Shown here in pieces: positions 43,888-51,874 of a stretch of 64,000 nt of DNA (within the stretch, counting starts at the first letter, position 1; every line of letters starts with the position of its first letter). The notes beneath the pieces were generated by a model that was not told the origin of the DNA, ran no database searches, and was given only the letters and a program-made list of their open reading frames with translations. Made by a program: the position numbers and the translations under genes. The stretch lies in contig NZ_CP090439.1 in the NCBI RefSeq assembly GCF_021441885.1, positions 248,001 through 312,000 of the forward strand, written 5' to 3'. This DNA is from Vibrio maritimus (GTDB lineage Bacteria; Pseudomonadota; Gammaproteobacteria; Enterobacterales; Vibrionaceae).

Positions 43888-43911
43888 CTTTCAAATGAAA
43901 CATAAATGAAA
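43888..43911. promoter_or_regulatory. Second TTTCATTT element pair, between ybiW-type gene and DeoR gene
   Basis: CTTTCAAATGAAAC followed by ATAAATGAAA gives two direct copies of AAATGAAA ten-odd bases apart (43893-43900 and 43904-43911). On the other strand this reads TTTCATTTATGTTTCATTT, similar to AgaR-type sites. Confidence 0.5.
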
Positions 43912-43934
43912 GAGAGCTATAATGGCTCTCTTTT
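43909..43934 (+). terminator. Intrinsic terminator after the radical enzyme gene
   Basis: AGAGAGC (43911-43917) and GCTCTCT (43925-43931) with loop TATAATG, followed by TTT. Overlaps the last AAATGAAA element. Confidence 0.8.
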
Positions 43935-43978
43935 GGTTTGGTGAAGAAGCTAGATAGAGATGGCGTTGATCTCAGCAA

Positions 43979-44057
43979 GATTCCTGCCTGCGCAGGAATG
44001 ACGAGGCTAATTACTAGCATCTCCAAAAATGGCGTCATCCCTGCGCAGGCAGGGATC
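43979..44057. repeat. 79 bp nested inverted repeat, REP/MITE-like
   Basis: Two 25-base arms (43979-44003 and 44033-44057) are inverted copies with two mismatches, and each arm is itself a palindrome around TGCGCA. The two differences are compensatory within each arm (ATTCC/GGAAT versus ATCCC/GGGAT). Loop of 29 bases. Its form matches dispersed gammaproteobacterial palindromic elements. It lies between ybiW-type terminator and DeoR gene. Confidence 0.7.
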
Positions 44058-44119
44058 TACTCAAAGCGATCACCAATCCACACCATAAAACTCAAACCCC
44101 TGCTCCCCAAGGACTAACT

Positions 44120-44860
44120 ATGAACTCCAGACAATCTGAAATCCTTAACCTCGTCAACGACAGAACCAGAGTGCAAGTCAGCGAGCTTTCTGAACTGACA
44201 GGTGTGTCTGGCGTCACTATTCGTCAAGACCTTAATTTCTTGGAGAAAAACGGTTACCTCAAACGCGTTCATGGCGCCGCAGTCGCGCTGCAAAGTGATG
44301 ATATTGAATCTCGTCTTGAGGTGCACTTCGATATCAAGCAGCAACTCGCGAATAAAGCGGCGGATCTTGTAACGCCAAACGAAACCGTGCTGATTGAAGG
44401 TGGCAGTGCTAATGCTCTGTTGGCGAGAACGCTCGCCGAGCGTGGTGATGTCACCATTATCACGCCATCAGCTTATATCGCTCATTTAATCCGCCACACG
44501 TCTGCCAACATCATTTTATTGGGTGGGGTATATCAGCATCAAGGGGAGAGCTTGGTGGGACCGCTGACCAAGCTTTGCATTGAGAATATCCACTTCAGTA
44601 CCGCATTCTTAGGAATTGACGGCTTTGACATCGATACTGGCTTTACCAGTCGAGATATGATGCGCGCCGATATCGCTAGTACCATACTTGCCAAGAAGCG
44701 TCGTAATGTTGTACTTACTGATTCAAGTAAATTTGGTCAGATATTCCCCTCCTCAATCGGCAGCACCAACGAAATTTCTGTGCTCATTACAGATGAGGCT
44801 GCGCCTCAAGACATGCTCGAACACTTGAAATCTAAAGGTGTTGAAGTCTTTGTCGGCTAG
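44120..44860 (+). CDS. DeoR-family transcriptional regulator
   Basis: A 246-residue repressor. N-terminal helix-turn-helix RVQVSELSELTGVSGVTIRQDLNFLEKNGYLKRVHGAAV (about 17-55) matches DeoR/GlpR; the C-terminal sugar-phosphate sensing domain shows TVLIEGGSANALLARTL, FLGIDGFDIDTGFTSRD and VLTDSSKFGQ. RBS AAGGA precedes the ATG. It overlaps the convergent flavin reductase gene by four bases. Position and the TTTCATTT elements suggest it controls the radical enzyme cluster. Confidence 0.88.
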   Translation: MNSRQSEILNLVNDRTRVQVSELSELTGVSGVTIRQDLNFLEKNGYLKRVHGAAVALQSDDIESRLEVHFDIKQQLANKAADLVTPNETVLIEGGSANALLARTLAERGDVTIITPSAYIAHLIRHTSANIILLGGVYQHQGESLVGPLTKLCIENIHFSTAFLGIDGFDIDTGFTSRDMMRADIASTILAKKRRNVVLTDSSKFGQIFPSSIGSTNEISVLITDEAAPQDMLEHLKSKGVEVFVG

Positions 44861-45489
44861 CCAAATATTTCTGGTTTAGTGTGAGGTTTGGCATAAGTGA
44901 GCCTCCCCAAACTGTCTGTCACATGGTAGTTGTCCAGACCTGATACAGCGACACTGCCTAGTGATTCAATATCGATATAACCGCCTTCAGCGATTGCCTC
45001 TCGCTCGACATGCAGGTTAGTGATCTCTCCAATCAGCAATACGACACCGTTTAGGTCGATAGTTTGACTGCTCTTTAGCGCAAGCGAATACTTTAACCGA
45101 CTCTCGGCAACAAAAGGGGCACGCACACCCTCTTGCCATTCAGGTGTTAATCCGACCGCCTCAAATTCAGAAACTTCTCTTGGGTAGCGTGCCGACGTCT
45201 GGTGCGCTCGCTTCCAGATATCATTGTTAACGTGATTGATTGTGTACTCACCCACTGACTGAATGTTCTCTAGCGTATCTCTAGCGACTGAGTGGGGTCT
45301 TGAAATCATTCCGATTAATGGAGGGTTAGCACCCAAATGAAATACCGAACTCACAATGGCTAAATTGGTGTTCCCTTCATGATCTGCAGTGCCTATGAGA
45401 TTGGCACTTTTAAAGCCTGATAAGCTATTAACGAAGTTAGCTCTATAGCGGTCTTCTAAATTAAGTATATCTTGATGAGTAACATGCAT
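44857..45489 (-). CDS. Flavin reductase-like FMN-binding protein
   Basis: A 210-residue split-barrel protein of the flavin reductase family. FVNSLSGFKSANLIGTADHEGNTNLAIVSS (about 19-48), ANPPLIGMISRPHSVARDTLENI (about 53-75) and SESRLKYSL-type strands are typical. It probably binds FMN and reduces flavin with NAD(P)H. It is divergent from the LysR gene at 45659 and may be its target. It converges on the DeoR gene with a four-base overlap of stop codons. Substrate not known. Confidence 0.85.
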   Translation of the reverse strand: MHVTHQDILNLEDRYRANFVNSLSGFKSANLIGTADHEGNTNLAIVSSVFHLGANPPLIGMISRPHSVARDTLENIQSVGEYTINHVNNDIWKRAHQTSARYPREVSEFEAVGLTPEWQEGVRAPFVAESRLKYSLALKSSQTIDLNGVVLLIGEITNLHVEREAIAEGGYIDIESLGSVAVSGLDNYHVTDSLGRLTYAKPHTKPEIFG

Positions 45490-45548
45490 GTGTCGATACC
45501 TGGATTAGCGGAATATTGATATAAGTTACTCAAACTCAGTGGTTTTCG

Positions 45549-45559
45549 ATCACCGTGAT
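45549..45559. promoter_or_regulatory. Dyad ATCAC-C-GTGAT in the flavin reductase/LysR gap
   Basis: Perfect 11-base dyad, with ATTAAT-T-ATTAAT (45582-45594) 22 bases further. Either may be the LysR binding site; T-N11-A is present in the second. Confidence 0.4.
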
Positions 45560-45658
45560 GCCCATCTCAAGCCAACACTGGATTAATTATTAATGCCATG
45601 CACTTTGCCAATATAGTGATATGCTTTGTGGTAATAAGTGTGTTTATGGAGTGAGCGG

Positions 45659-46606
45659 ATGAAAACCCTTGAACAAGAACTGTCTCGAATTGACTTAAAC
45701 TTACTCGTCTCCCTTAGTGTGCTAATTAAAGAGCGCAACGTCTCTCGTGCTGCTGAGAAGCTTTATTTGTCTCAACCAGCAATGAGCCGAACGCTTGCCA
45801 GACTCAGAGATCTGTTTGACGATCCACTGTTCTACCGTGAATCCAATGGATTGCAGCCCACAGCGAAGACACTTGAGCTTGAAGCATCGCTGGATAGTAT
45901 TCTGCTCTCTATAGACACCTTATTGAATGGGCTCAGTTTCTCCCCTCTCGAATGTGAACGTGCTTTTCGTTTATCCGTTCCCCCATTGATGAGTCGATTT
46001 CTAACCGCGCCTTTAGCTAGGGCGCTTAAAGACGTTGCACCTAAGGTCACGTTAGAAGAGTACCCCTCATCACGCGAACCGATTCAATTGCTGAAAGATG
46101 GACAGGTCGACTTTTCGATTCATGTTGAAGAGCCACCTCAAAGTGATGAGTATCAATTCCAAAAGATCGGTAGTACCTACCCTGTTATCTATGGCTCTCG
46201 AACTCATCCTTTAACGCAACATACCGATATCACCATAGAAGACTGCCTTAACTATCAATTTGTCGATCTATCCCTGGATGTTCGCTCTAATCACAATTAC
46301 CTAAACCCAATCGATGTAGAGTTAGCTAGACAAGGTCAGAGTCGCACCATAGCTCTGAAGTCCGGACAGCTTTCCACGCTTTTGGATTCTCTCACAGGTA
46401 CGGACCGATTAATGATTTCAAGCCATGCGTTAGCGGACGACCTACTTAACCACGAAGATCTGCAAGTGATTAAGGCATTTAATCGTGACGACTACTATGT
46501 CGGCTTGTATCTGATTGAACACCGCAAAACGGAAAGTAGCCCAGCTCATCGTTGGTTTAAGCAGCTTGTCGTCGATTCATTGTCCGAGAGAATTTCAACT
46601 ACTTAA
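45659..46606 (+). CDS. LysR-family transcriptional regulator
   Basis: A 315-residue regulator. I chose ATG 45659 (MKTLEQELSRIDLNLL, RBS GGAG seven bases upstream) rather than the upstream ATG at 45638. The winged helix-turn-helix is RNVSRAAEKLYLSQPAMSRTLARLRDLFDDPLFYR (about 28-62), followed by a periplasmic-binding-type effector domain. Divergent from the flavin reductase-like gene, which is probably its target. An inverted-repeat element (46609-46650) follows. Confidence 0.88.
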   Translation: MKTLEQELSRIDLNLLVSLSVLIKERNVSRAAEKLYLSQPAMSRTLARLRDLFDDPLFYRESNGLQPTAKTLELEASLDSILLSIDTLLNGLSFSPLECERAFRLSVPPLMSRFLTAPLARALKDVAPKVTLEEYPSSREPIQLLKDGQVDFSIHVEEPPQSDEYQFQKIGSTYPVIYGSRTHPLTQHTDITIEDCLNYQFVDLSLDVRSNHNYLNPIDVELARQGQSRTIALKSGQLSTLLDSLTGTDRLMISSHALADDLLNHEDLQVIKAFNRDDYYVGLYLIEHRKTESSPAHRWFKQLVVDSLSERISTT

Positions 46607-46608
46607 AC

Positions 46609-46650
46609 ATGATATGCACCTCAAGCATATCAGCTATAAGTGCATATCAT
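46609..46650. repeat. GATATGC/GCATATC inverted-repeat element
   Basis: ATGATATGCAC and GTGCATATCAT form a perfect 11 bp stem with a 20 base loop, which itself contains another GCATATC (46625-46631). A fourth heptamer GATATGC occurs at 45618-45624, 35 bases before the LysR start. Terminator or operator cluster. Confidence 0.5.
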
Positions 46651-46751
46651 TGGAATAGATAGGGCTATCTTCGTAAGCTATTCATCAACAAGCAACGCTA
46701 TTAAATACAGGGCGAGTTAATAGTGACGATGAATCCACTTCGGAGATAGCT

Positions 46752-47780
46752 ATGACTTTCAAGAAATCACTCATTACTTGTTCAACCCTTGGCCTTGGTT
46801 TTGCGCTCACCGCTTGCAGCACAACATCCACCGAGACTGCAAATCAAACCTCTAGCACTATAGAGATCACTGAGCAAAATTACGCTCATGCGGAAACCGC
46901 TCGTAACTATCGCAACTGGGTAGCGCTTGGTGCAAACCAACACATCACGCACATGCGTAACCTGCCTCCGAGAGGTAAAGACGCACCAACAGTCCAGATG
47001 AATGACGACACCTTATACTCTGTTGCAGTCGTTGAGGCAGTGGACGGAATGGTGACATTTGAGATTCCAGAATCTGACGTTTATATGGCGGTGCAGGTTG
47101 TGAACGAAGGCGGTCACGGTGAACATTACGTCGTTGGTGAGGGTTCATATACCGCGGCGATTGAAACAGATTATGCATTTCTCATCTATCGTACAGGCAC
47201 AGAAAAAGGGCTAGAAGCAGCACGCACAGCTCAAGATAAGATCGAAACAGATACACTCAATTTCGGCACTTATGAAGTGAAAAACTACGACTATCAAGAA
47301 GTCGAAGCGTGGACGTCTACCCTCACTGCCGAAACACAGGGACAAGTATTTGCTTATACCTTCCCTCGCACCTCTAAAGAAGTGACGGATTTGCATCAGT
47401 GGAACTTGGAGAACGCCAATGGCTGGGGCGGTTCATCGCCAGAGGTTAATGTCGCGAACCTGTACACCAACTCTGTCATGCTTGACGCGGAACAGTGCCA
47501 AACTACAACGTTTGAGGAACCCGAGTCAAAATACTTTACCTCGATAACACCTTACGATGAGTCTCGTTACCTTATTGCTGGGGCTAACCATATCTCATCA
47601 AACGATTGGGTAACGAATGGCGACGGCACGGTCACTGTGTCTTTTAACTGTGGCTCGAATGCCATCAACAACATAGATACCAACGGACAAGATTTCTCAT
47701 TTACGGTGCGCTATTACGGAGTGAGCCAGAAGGTAATGAACGGTGAAATTGCTCCAGAGAAAACCGTTATCAAATCATAG
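46752..47780 (+). CDS. DUF1254-type lipoprotein
   Basis: A 342-residue protein with a signal sequence and lipobox (TACS, Cys about 22). The body resembles the DUF1254 family (NYRNWVALGANQHITHMRNLPPRG; TVQMNDDTLYSVAVVEAVDGMVTFEIPESD; DFSFTVRYYGVSQ at the C-terminus). RBS GGAGA precedes ATG. The family's role is not established; it is often found near oxidoreductases. A hairpin follows. Confidence 0.82.
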   Translation: MTFKKSLITCSTLGLGFALTACSTTSTETANQTSSTIEITEQNYAHAETARNYRNWVALGANQHITHMRNLPPRGKDAPTVQMNDDTLYSVAVVEAVDGMVTFEIPESDVYMAVQVVNEGGHGEHYVVGEGSYTAAIETDYAFLIYRTGTEKGLEAARTAQDKIETDTLNFGTYEVKNYDYQEVEAWTSTLTAETQGQVFAYTFPRTSKEVTDLHQWNLENANGWGGSSPEVNVANLYTNSVMLDAEQCQTTTFEEPESKYFTSITPYDESRYLIAGANHISSNDWVTNGDGTVTVSFNCGSNAINNIDTNGQDFSFTVRYYGVSQKVMNGEIAPEKTVIKS

Positions 47781-47789
47781 GCGACAAAC

Positions 47790-47818
47790 AGGTGAGAATG
47801 CGATTACCATTCTCACCT
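47790..47818 (+). terminator. Hairpin after the DUF1254 lipoprotein gene
   Basis: AGGTGAGAATG and CATTCTCACCT, 11 bp stem with a 7 base loop, followed by CATAACTC. No T-run. Confidence 0.5.
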
Positions 47819-47947
47819 CATAACTCTTTGATAAACTGCAGATATACAGTTCGCACATATCCTTTATCCAAACCTATCATTTCTAAAGCACATCTCGGTT
47901 AATTATATTAACCACACAACCTAACACACCACCTCGAGGAGACTCTC

Positions 47948-48925
47948 ATGTTCCCAGTCGTTTATAGTGATTATGCCACCAGCATTCTGTCACACTTAAA
48001 ACAGCAAGGTATTGATGTTAGCGATATGGTCGCGGCTTCTGGTCTTCCTAGTGATTATCAGCAGACAGAATCTACATTCTTGCCACTACGTGCACTATTT
48101 AGGTTGCTAGAATTGACCTATCAAGAACTAGGAGAAGAGAAAGGAACCTCAATCATTCGACGGGTACTACGCACTCAAATTGTCCCAGCACTCCTTGCTG
48201 AGCTAAATAATTGCGAAACTGTTGAGCAGGCAGTACGCAATCTTATTCTGTTAATTCAAGCTCAAATACCACAGTCACAGATATCATTGAGCCGGTATGG
48301 AGAAAATTTCATCTTCACGCGCTACAAAGCAAACACAGGTGAGGACTCAGCGTTTATTTGGTCAGAAGTTTTCTCATTATGGACTATGGTCGAACTCATT
48401 CAGGCTGTCACTCAATCAAAGTGGCTTCCCAAACAAGTGCACATTCAATCGCAATCTTGCAGTGATGTGATTGGGTGTTTCCCCCACCAAATTCAATTTA
48501 TTCAGGCACGTGAGACGTCTGGTGTGGTCATTGAATCAGCAATGCTATCGCAACCTGTGTCTATCTCAAATACGCAAAGGGACGAGGATGAAGAAGACTA
48601 CGGTATGCACTACAACGTCATCAGTCAAACCTACAGCGCCCTTCGACCTTATGTCCTTGAGCTTAAGTTTGACTTAGAGCGAGCAGCTCAGATTATCGAG
48701 GTGAGTAAGCGCACACTGCAAAGGCGCTTGAGTCAGCATGGCATCACTTTTCGACAGCTAAGAGATAACCTCATTGCTGACATTGCACTAGAGCAGTTAC
48801 AAAAGGGTGAAGCGGTTTCGAGGGTAGCGGTCAATGTTGGATTTGCCAGCGTATCTCAGTTCTCAAGGTCGTTTAAGCGCATTACAGGACTGGCACCATC
48901 ACGCATTGCACTTCGCCATATCTAG
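47948..48925 (+). CDS. AraC-family transcriptional regulator (OruR/ArgR-like architecture)
   Basis: A 325-residue regulator in which the sensing domain (about 1-210) is the long helical arabinose-binding-like type and the C-terminal helix-turn-helix (about 230-322) contains LERAAQIIEVSKRTLQRRLSQHGITFRQLRD and VSRVAVNVGFASVSQFSRSFKRITGLAPS. RBS GAGGAG precedes ATG. Its target is unclear: the DUF1254 gene upstream and the phage-domain gene downstream are both candidates. Confidence 0.85.
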   Translation: MFPVVYSDYATSILSHLKQQGIDVSDMVAASGLPSDYQQTESTFLPLRALFRLLELTYQELGEEKGTSIIRRVLRTQIVPALLAELNNCETVEQAVRNLILLIQAQIPQSQISLSRYGENFIFTRYKANTGEDSAFIWSEVFSLWTMVELIQAVTQSKWLPKQVHIQSQSCSDVIGCFPHQIQFIQARETSGVVIESAMLSQPVSISNTQRDEDEEDYGMHYNVISQTYSALRPYVLELKFDLERAAQIIEVSKRTLQRRLSQHGITFRQLRDNLIADIALEQLQKGEAVSRVAVNVGFASVSQFSRSFKRITGLAPSRIALRHI

Positions 48926-49045
48926 GGCTAGCTTTACCAAAAGTAACAGTGTTTAGCGTCAACATGTACCTAGAATATTTCTTTAAAATTCTTGAGTGTG
49001 TATACTTAATAGGTTGAACTTGCGAAGTTGTACTCTGGATTGTAA

Positions 49046-49531
49046 ATGCAAATAAAGAAAATGGATGCGCCACACGATATGCAAATAGGCGCTAGGTTCG
49101 AAACTAAATCTCATGGTTATGTTACCGTTGTAGAGTATTACAATACGCATACCGTCATTGTCGCATTTGAGAACACCGGTAATATTCGCTCTACTACCGC
49201 GTCAAAATTACGTGGCGGGCAAATTAGCGATCGTGCAGCACCCATTCAATCTTCCATGGTTGGAGAGACGGTATTATCCCCAAAACATGGAATGCTAACG
49301 ATTACTCAAGTCGAATCTGAAAATGTTATTCTATTAGAAACTGAAGACGGTGAAGAAATTCGCATGCTTCGTCCTGCCGTGCAAAAACTTCGTGAAAAAA
49401 TCAATGATGAAGAGATCGACAACGACCAACCTAAACTACCGACTTCTTTGAGTGCACTTACTAAGAGAAATAAGAAAACCAAAGATGTTAACAAGCTACT
49501 CAAAAAGATGCTTACTGACTATGGTAAATAA
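49046..49531 (+). CDS. Protein with two small beta domains, the first of phage/homing-endonuclease type
   Basis: A 161-residue protein. The first segment (about 14-66) reads GARFETKSHGYVTVVEYYN, VIVAFENTGNIRSTTAS, LRGGQISDRAAPI; this G-x-x-F-x-x-K...V-x-F-x-x-T-G...R-x-G-x-x-D pattern is one I associate with small domains in phage and homing-endonuclease-linked proteins. A second beta segment follows (about 70-105; GETVLSPKHGMLTITQ, EIRMLRPAVQ), then a basic C-terminus (KRNKKTKDVNKLLKKML). Start could be 49046 or 49061. No phage genes are nearby. Function not known. Confidence 0.55.
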   Translation: MQIKKMDAPHDMQIGARFETKSHGYVTVVEYYNTHTVIVAFENTGNIRSTTASKLRGGQISDRAAPIQSSMVGETVLSPKHGMLTITQVESENVILLETEDGEEIRMLRPAVQKLREKINDEEIDNDQPKLPTSLSALTKRNKKTKDVNKLLKKMLTDYGK

Positions 49532-49646
49532 TCATTTACTGCACTGCCATTATATTCATAGCACAAAATATTAATTACAAGCCTTCCATTTAAACTACAA
49601 ATACCTCACTCCTTTCCTATACTTCTCTGTGGGCCATAACACTAAA

Positions 49647-49679
49647 GAGTTAAAGCCCCCTAATTTGGGACTTTAACTC
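49647..49679. repeat. Hairpin 1 upstream of the PTS operon
   Basis: GAGTTAAAG and CTTTAACTC form a perfect 9 bp stem; inside it CCC pairs with GGG past one bulged A. It lies 144 bases before the IIB start. Confidence 0.6.
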
Positions 49680-49689
49680 AAATTAATGC

Positions 49690-49735
49690 GACCTGCGTCA
49701 CAAGGTCAATTTGGTTTTGTGACGCAGGTCTATTG
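49690..49735 (+). terminator. Hairpin 2 upstream of the PTS operon, strong stem
   Basis: GACCTGCGTCACAA (49690-49703) and TTGTGACGCAGGTC (49717-49730) form a perfect 14 bp stem with a 13 base loop, followed by TATTGTTGTTTT. Either the terminator of the upstream gene or a leader attenuator of the PTS operon. Confidence 0.65.
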
Positions 49736-49822
49736 TTGTTTTGGTCAGTTTGGATATGATTTGTACCATCCAATAGCGAGGAAAACCCTTCCTCCCCTAT
49801 AAACTCACATGAGAATGATGAT

Positions 49823-50092
49823 ATGAAAAAGATTATGGTTGTATGCGGAAATGGTCTTGGTACTTCACTAATGATGGAAATGGCCGTTAAGGAAGTAGTA
49901 GGTAAAATTGGTCTGGATGCCGAAGTTGATCATGAAGATCTATCATCTGCAGCGTCAAGTACTGCTGATATTTGGGTTGCTGCGACTGACGTTGCTAACC
50001 AATTAGCTGACGCTGGTAAAGAGAACATTGTTAGCCTTGCGAATATTTTTGATAAAGCTTCTATCGAAGAACAATTGAAAAAATTCATGTAA
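49823..50092 (+). CDS. PTS EIIB, ascorbate (UlaB) family
   Basis: An 89-residue phosphotransfer protein. The phosphocysteine is Cys8 in MVVCGNGLGTSLMMEMAV (the family P-loop), and the product passes phosphate from EIIA to the sugar. It is the first gene of a three-gene IIB-IIC-IIA set. The remaining sequence matches the UlaB-type small EIIB length. The substrate is unknown. Confidence 0.9.
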   Translation: MKKIMVVCGNGLGTSLMMEMAVKEVVGKIGLDAEVDHEDLSSAASSTADIWVAATDVANQLADAGKENIVSLANIFDKASIEEQLKKFM

Positions 50093-50104
50093 GGAAAAGA
50101 TGTA

Positions 50105-51361
50105 ATGCAAAATTTCTTCGAGTTTATGCTGGGCTTATTAAAAGAGCCCGCAATCATGGTAGGTCTTATAGCTTTCGTGGGCTTAATTGCCCAGAAAGCT
50201 GACGTATCGACTATTCTTAAAGGCACAATTAAAACCGTAATGGGTTTCCTAATTTTAGGTTTTGGTGCTGGCGCTCTTGTTGGCGCACTAAATAATTTCT
50301 CAACTGTATTTACAGAAGCATTTGGCGTAAGTGGTGTTATTCCAAATAACGAAGCAATTGTTGCTCTAGCACAAGAAGCTTTCGGTTATGAAATGGCATT
50401 AATTATGTTCTTCGCATTCTTGGTTAATATTCTTTTGGCTCGTTTCACGCCATTGAAGTTTATTTTCCTTACAGGTCACCACACCATGTTCATGTCAATG
50501 TTGGTGGCGGTAATCCTATCTACTGCGGAGATCCAAGGTGCAGCATTAGTTGCAATGGGTTCAATTATCGTTGGTTCTCTAATGGTAATCATGCCTGCTC
50601 TTGCACAAAAATATACCGTGAAAGTAATGGGTACTGACCAGCTTGCTATGGGTCACTTCTCAACGTTTTCATATTTAATCGCAGGCTATGTGGGCAGCAA
50701 ATTTGGTGACCCATCAAAATCAACAGAAGAGATCAACGTACCTAAGAGCCTAATGTTCTTACGTGATACGCCAGTTGCAGTTGCAACAACAATGGCAATC
50801 TTCTTTATGATTGCATCTATCTTCGCTGGCGGTGAGTTCGTAGAAAGCGTATCTGGCGGTCAGAACTGGGTAGTATTTACCTTCATGCAATCTCTGGTAT
50901 TCGCAGGTGGTGTTTACATCGTTCTTCAAGGTGTGAAAATGTTGATTGCGGAAATCGTTCCAGCATTTAAAGGCATCTCTGACAAGCTTGTACCAGGTGC
51001 GAAGCCAGCTCTAGATTGTCCTATGGTGTTCCCAGTAGCGCCTAACGCGGTATTGATTGGTTTCCTATCTTCATTCGCTGCAGGCCTAGTATCTATGGGT
51101 ATCCAAGGTGCTTTTGACTGGACAATCATCGTAGCAGGTGTTGTACCTCACTTCTTCGTAGGTGGTGCTGCAGGTGTTTATGGTAACGCGATGGGTGGTC
51201 TACGCGGTGCAATCCTTGGTGCATTTGTTCAAGGTCTATGTATCTCGTTCCTACCGATGCTACTACTACCAGTTCTAGGTGGACTTGGTCTTGAAGCAAC
51301 AACATTTGCTGACTTCGACTTCGGTGTAGTTGGTCTGATTCTAGGTTGGATTGTTCAATGA
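50105..51361 (+). CDS. PTS EIIC, ascorbate (UlaA) family
   Basis: A 418-residue membrane permease with about 11 segments and the UlaA/SgaT start MQNFFEFMLGLLKEPAIMVGLIAFVGLIAQK. GHHTMFMSMLVAVIL and GQNWVVFTFMQSLVFAGGVYIVLQGVKMLIAEIVPAFKGI resemble the transport core. RBS AAGGA sits just upstream. It is 12 bases after IIB and overlaps IIA by four bases (ATGA). No ascorbate-degrading genes (ulaD-G) are nearby, so ascorbate cannot be assumed. Confidence 0.9.
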   Translation: MQNFFEFMLGLLKEPAIMVGLIAFVGLIAQKADVSTILKGTIKTVMGFLILGFGAGALVGALNNFSTVFTEAFGVSGVIPNNEAIVALAQEAFGYEMALIMFFAFLVNILLARFTPLKFIFLTGHHTMFMSMLVAVILSTAEIQGAALVAMGSIIVGSLMVIMPALAQKYTVKVMGTDQLAMGHFSTFSYLIAGYVGSKFGDPSKSTEEINVPKSLMFLRDTPVAVATTMAIFFMIASIFAGGEFVESVSGGQNWVVFTFMQSLVFAGGVYIVLQGVKMLIAEIVPAFKGISDKLVPGAKPALDCPMVFPVAPNAVLIGFLSSFAAGLVSMGIQGAFDWTIIVAGVVPHFFVGGAAGVYGNAMGGLRGAILGAFVQGLCISFLPMLLLPVLGGLGLEATTFADFDFGVVGLILGWIVQ

Positions 51362-51807
51362 GTATTTTTAATCTAATTGGCGATAACGGCATTGTTATCT
51401 GTAACGAAGAAAACTTGTCTGTCGACGCTGCACTCGACATCACCTGCTCAAAGCTATTAGAGCAAGGTAAAGTAGAAGCTAGCTACCTTGAAGCAATCAA
51501 GGCGAAGCATAAAGAAATCGGTGCGTACTACGTACTGGCTCCTAAAATTGCAATGCCACACGCTCGTCCAGAAGACGGTGTTAACGAAGCAGCGCTTCAG
51601 GTAACAGTATTCAAAAATGGTGTCGATTTAGAATCAGAAGATAACGGTGACGTTTACTTCTCAATCACACTGGCGGCAATGGATTCAGACAGCCACATTC
51701 AAACCATTATGGCGTTAGCTGAACTGTTCCAAAACGATGATGACGTTGAAGCCATTATCGCTGCTGAGAGTGAAGCTGCAATCATCGAGATTCTGAAGAA
51801 ATACTAA
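51358..51807 (+). CDS. PTS EIIA, ascorbate/mannitol-type (UlaC)
   Basis: A 149-residue EIIA of the PTS_EIIA_2 fold. I chose ATG 51358, which overlaps the EIIC stop as ATGA; an in-frame TTG upstream is unlikely. The active His is in APKIAMPHARPEDGVNE (about 62-78; H-A-R-P is the family motif). A strong terminator follows. Completes the IIB-IIC-IIA operon. Confidence 0.9.
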   Translation: MSIFNLIGDNGIVICNEENLSVDAALDITCSKLLEQGKVEASYLEAIKAKHKEIGAYYVLAPKIAMPHARPEDGVNEAALQVTVFKNGVDLESEDNGDVYFSITLAAMDSDSHIQTIMALAELFQNDDDVEAIIAAESEAAIIEILKKY

Positions 51808-51823
51808 TCTCGAAACAAAAAAC

Positions 51824-51856
51824 AAAGCCCTTGTATGAAAGTACAAGGGCTTTTTT
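51824..51856 (+). terminator. Intrinsic terminator of the PTS operon
   Basis: AAAGCCCTTGTA and TACAAGGGCTTT form a 12 bp stem with a six-base loop followed by TTT; a preceding A-run makes it usable from both strands. Confidence 0.9.
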
Positions 51857-51874
51857 AGTTCGGTATGAATTACA

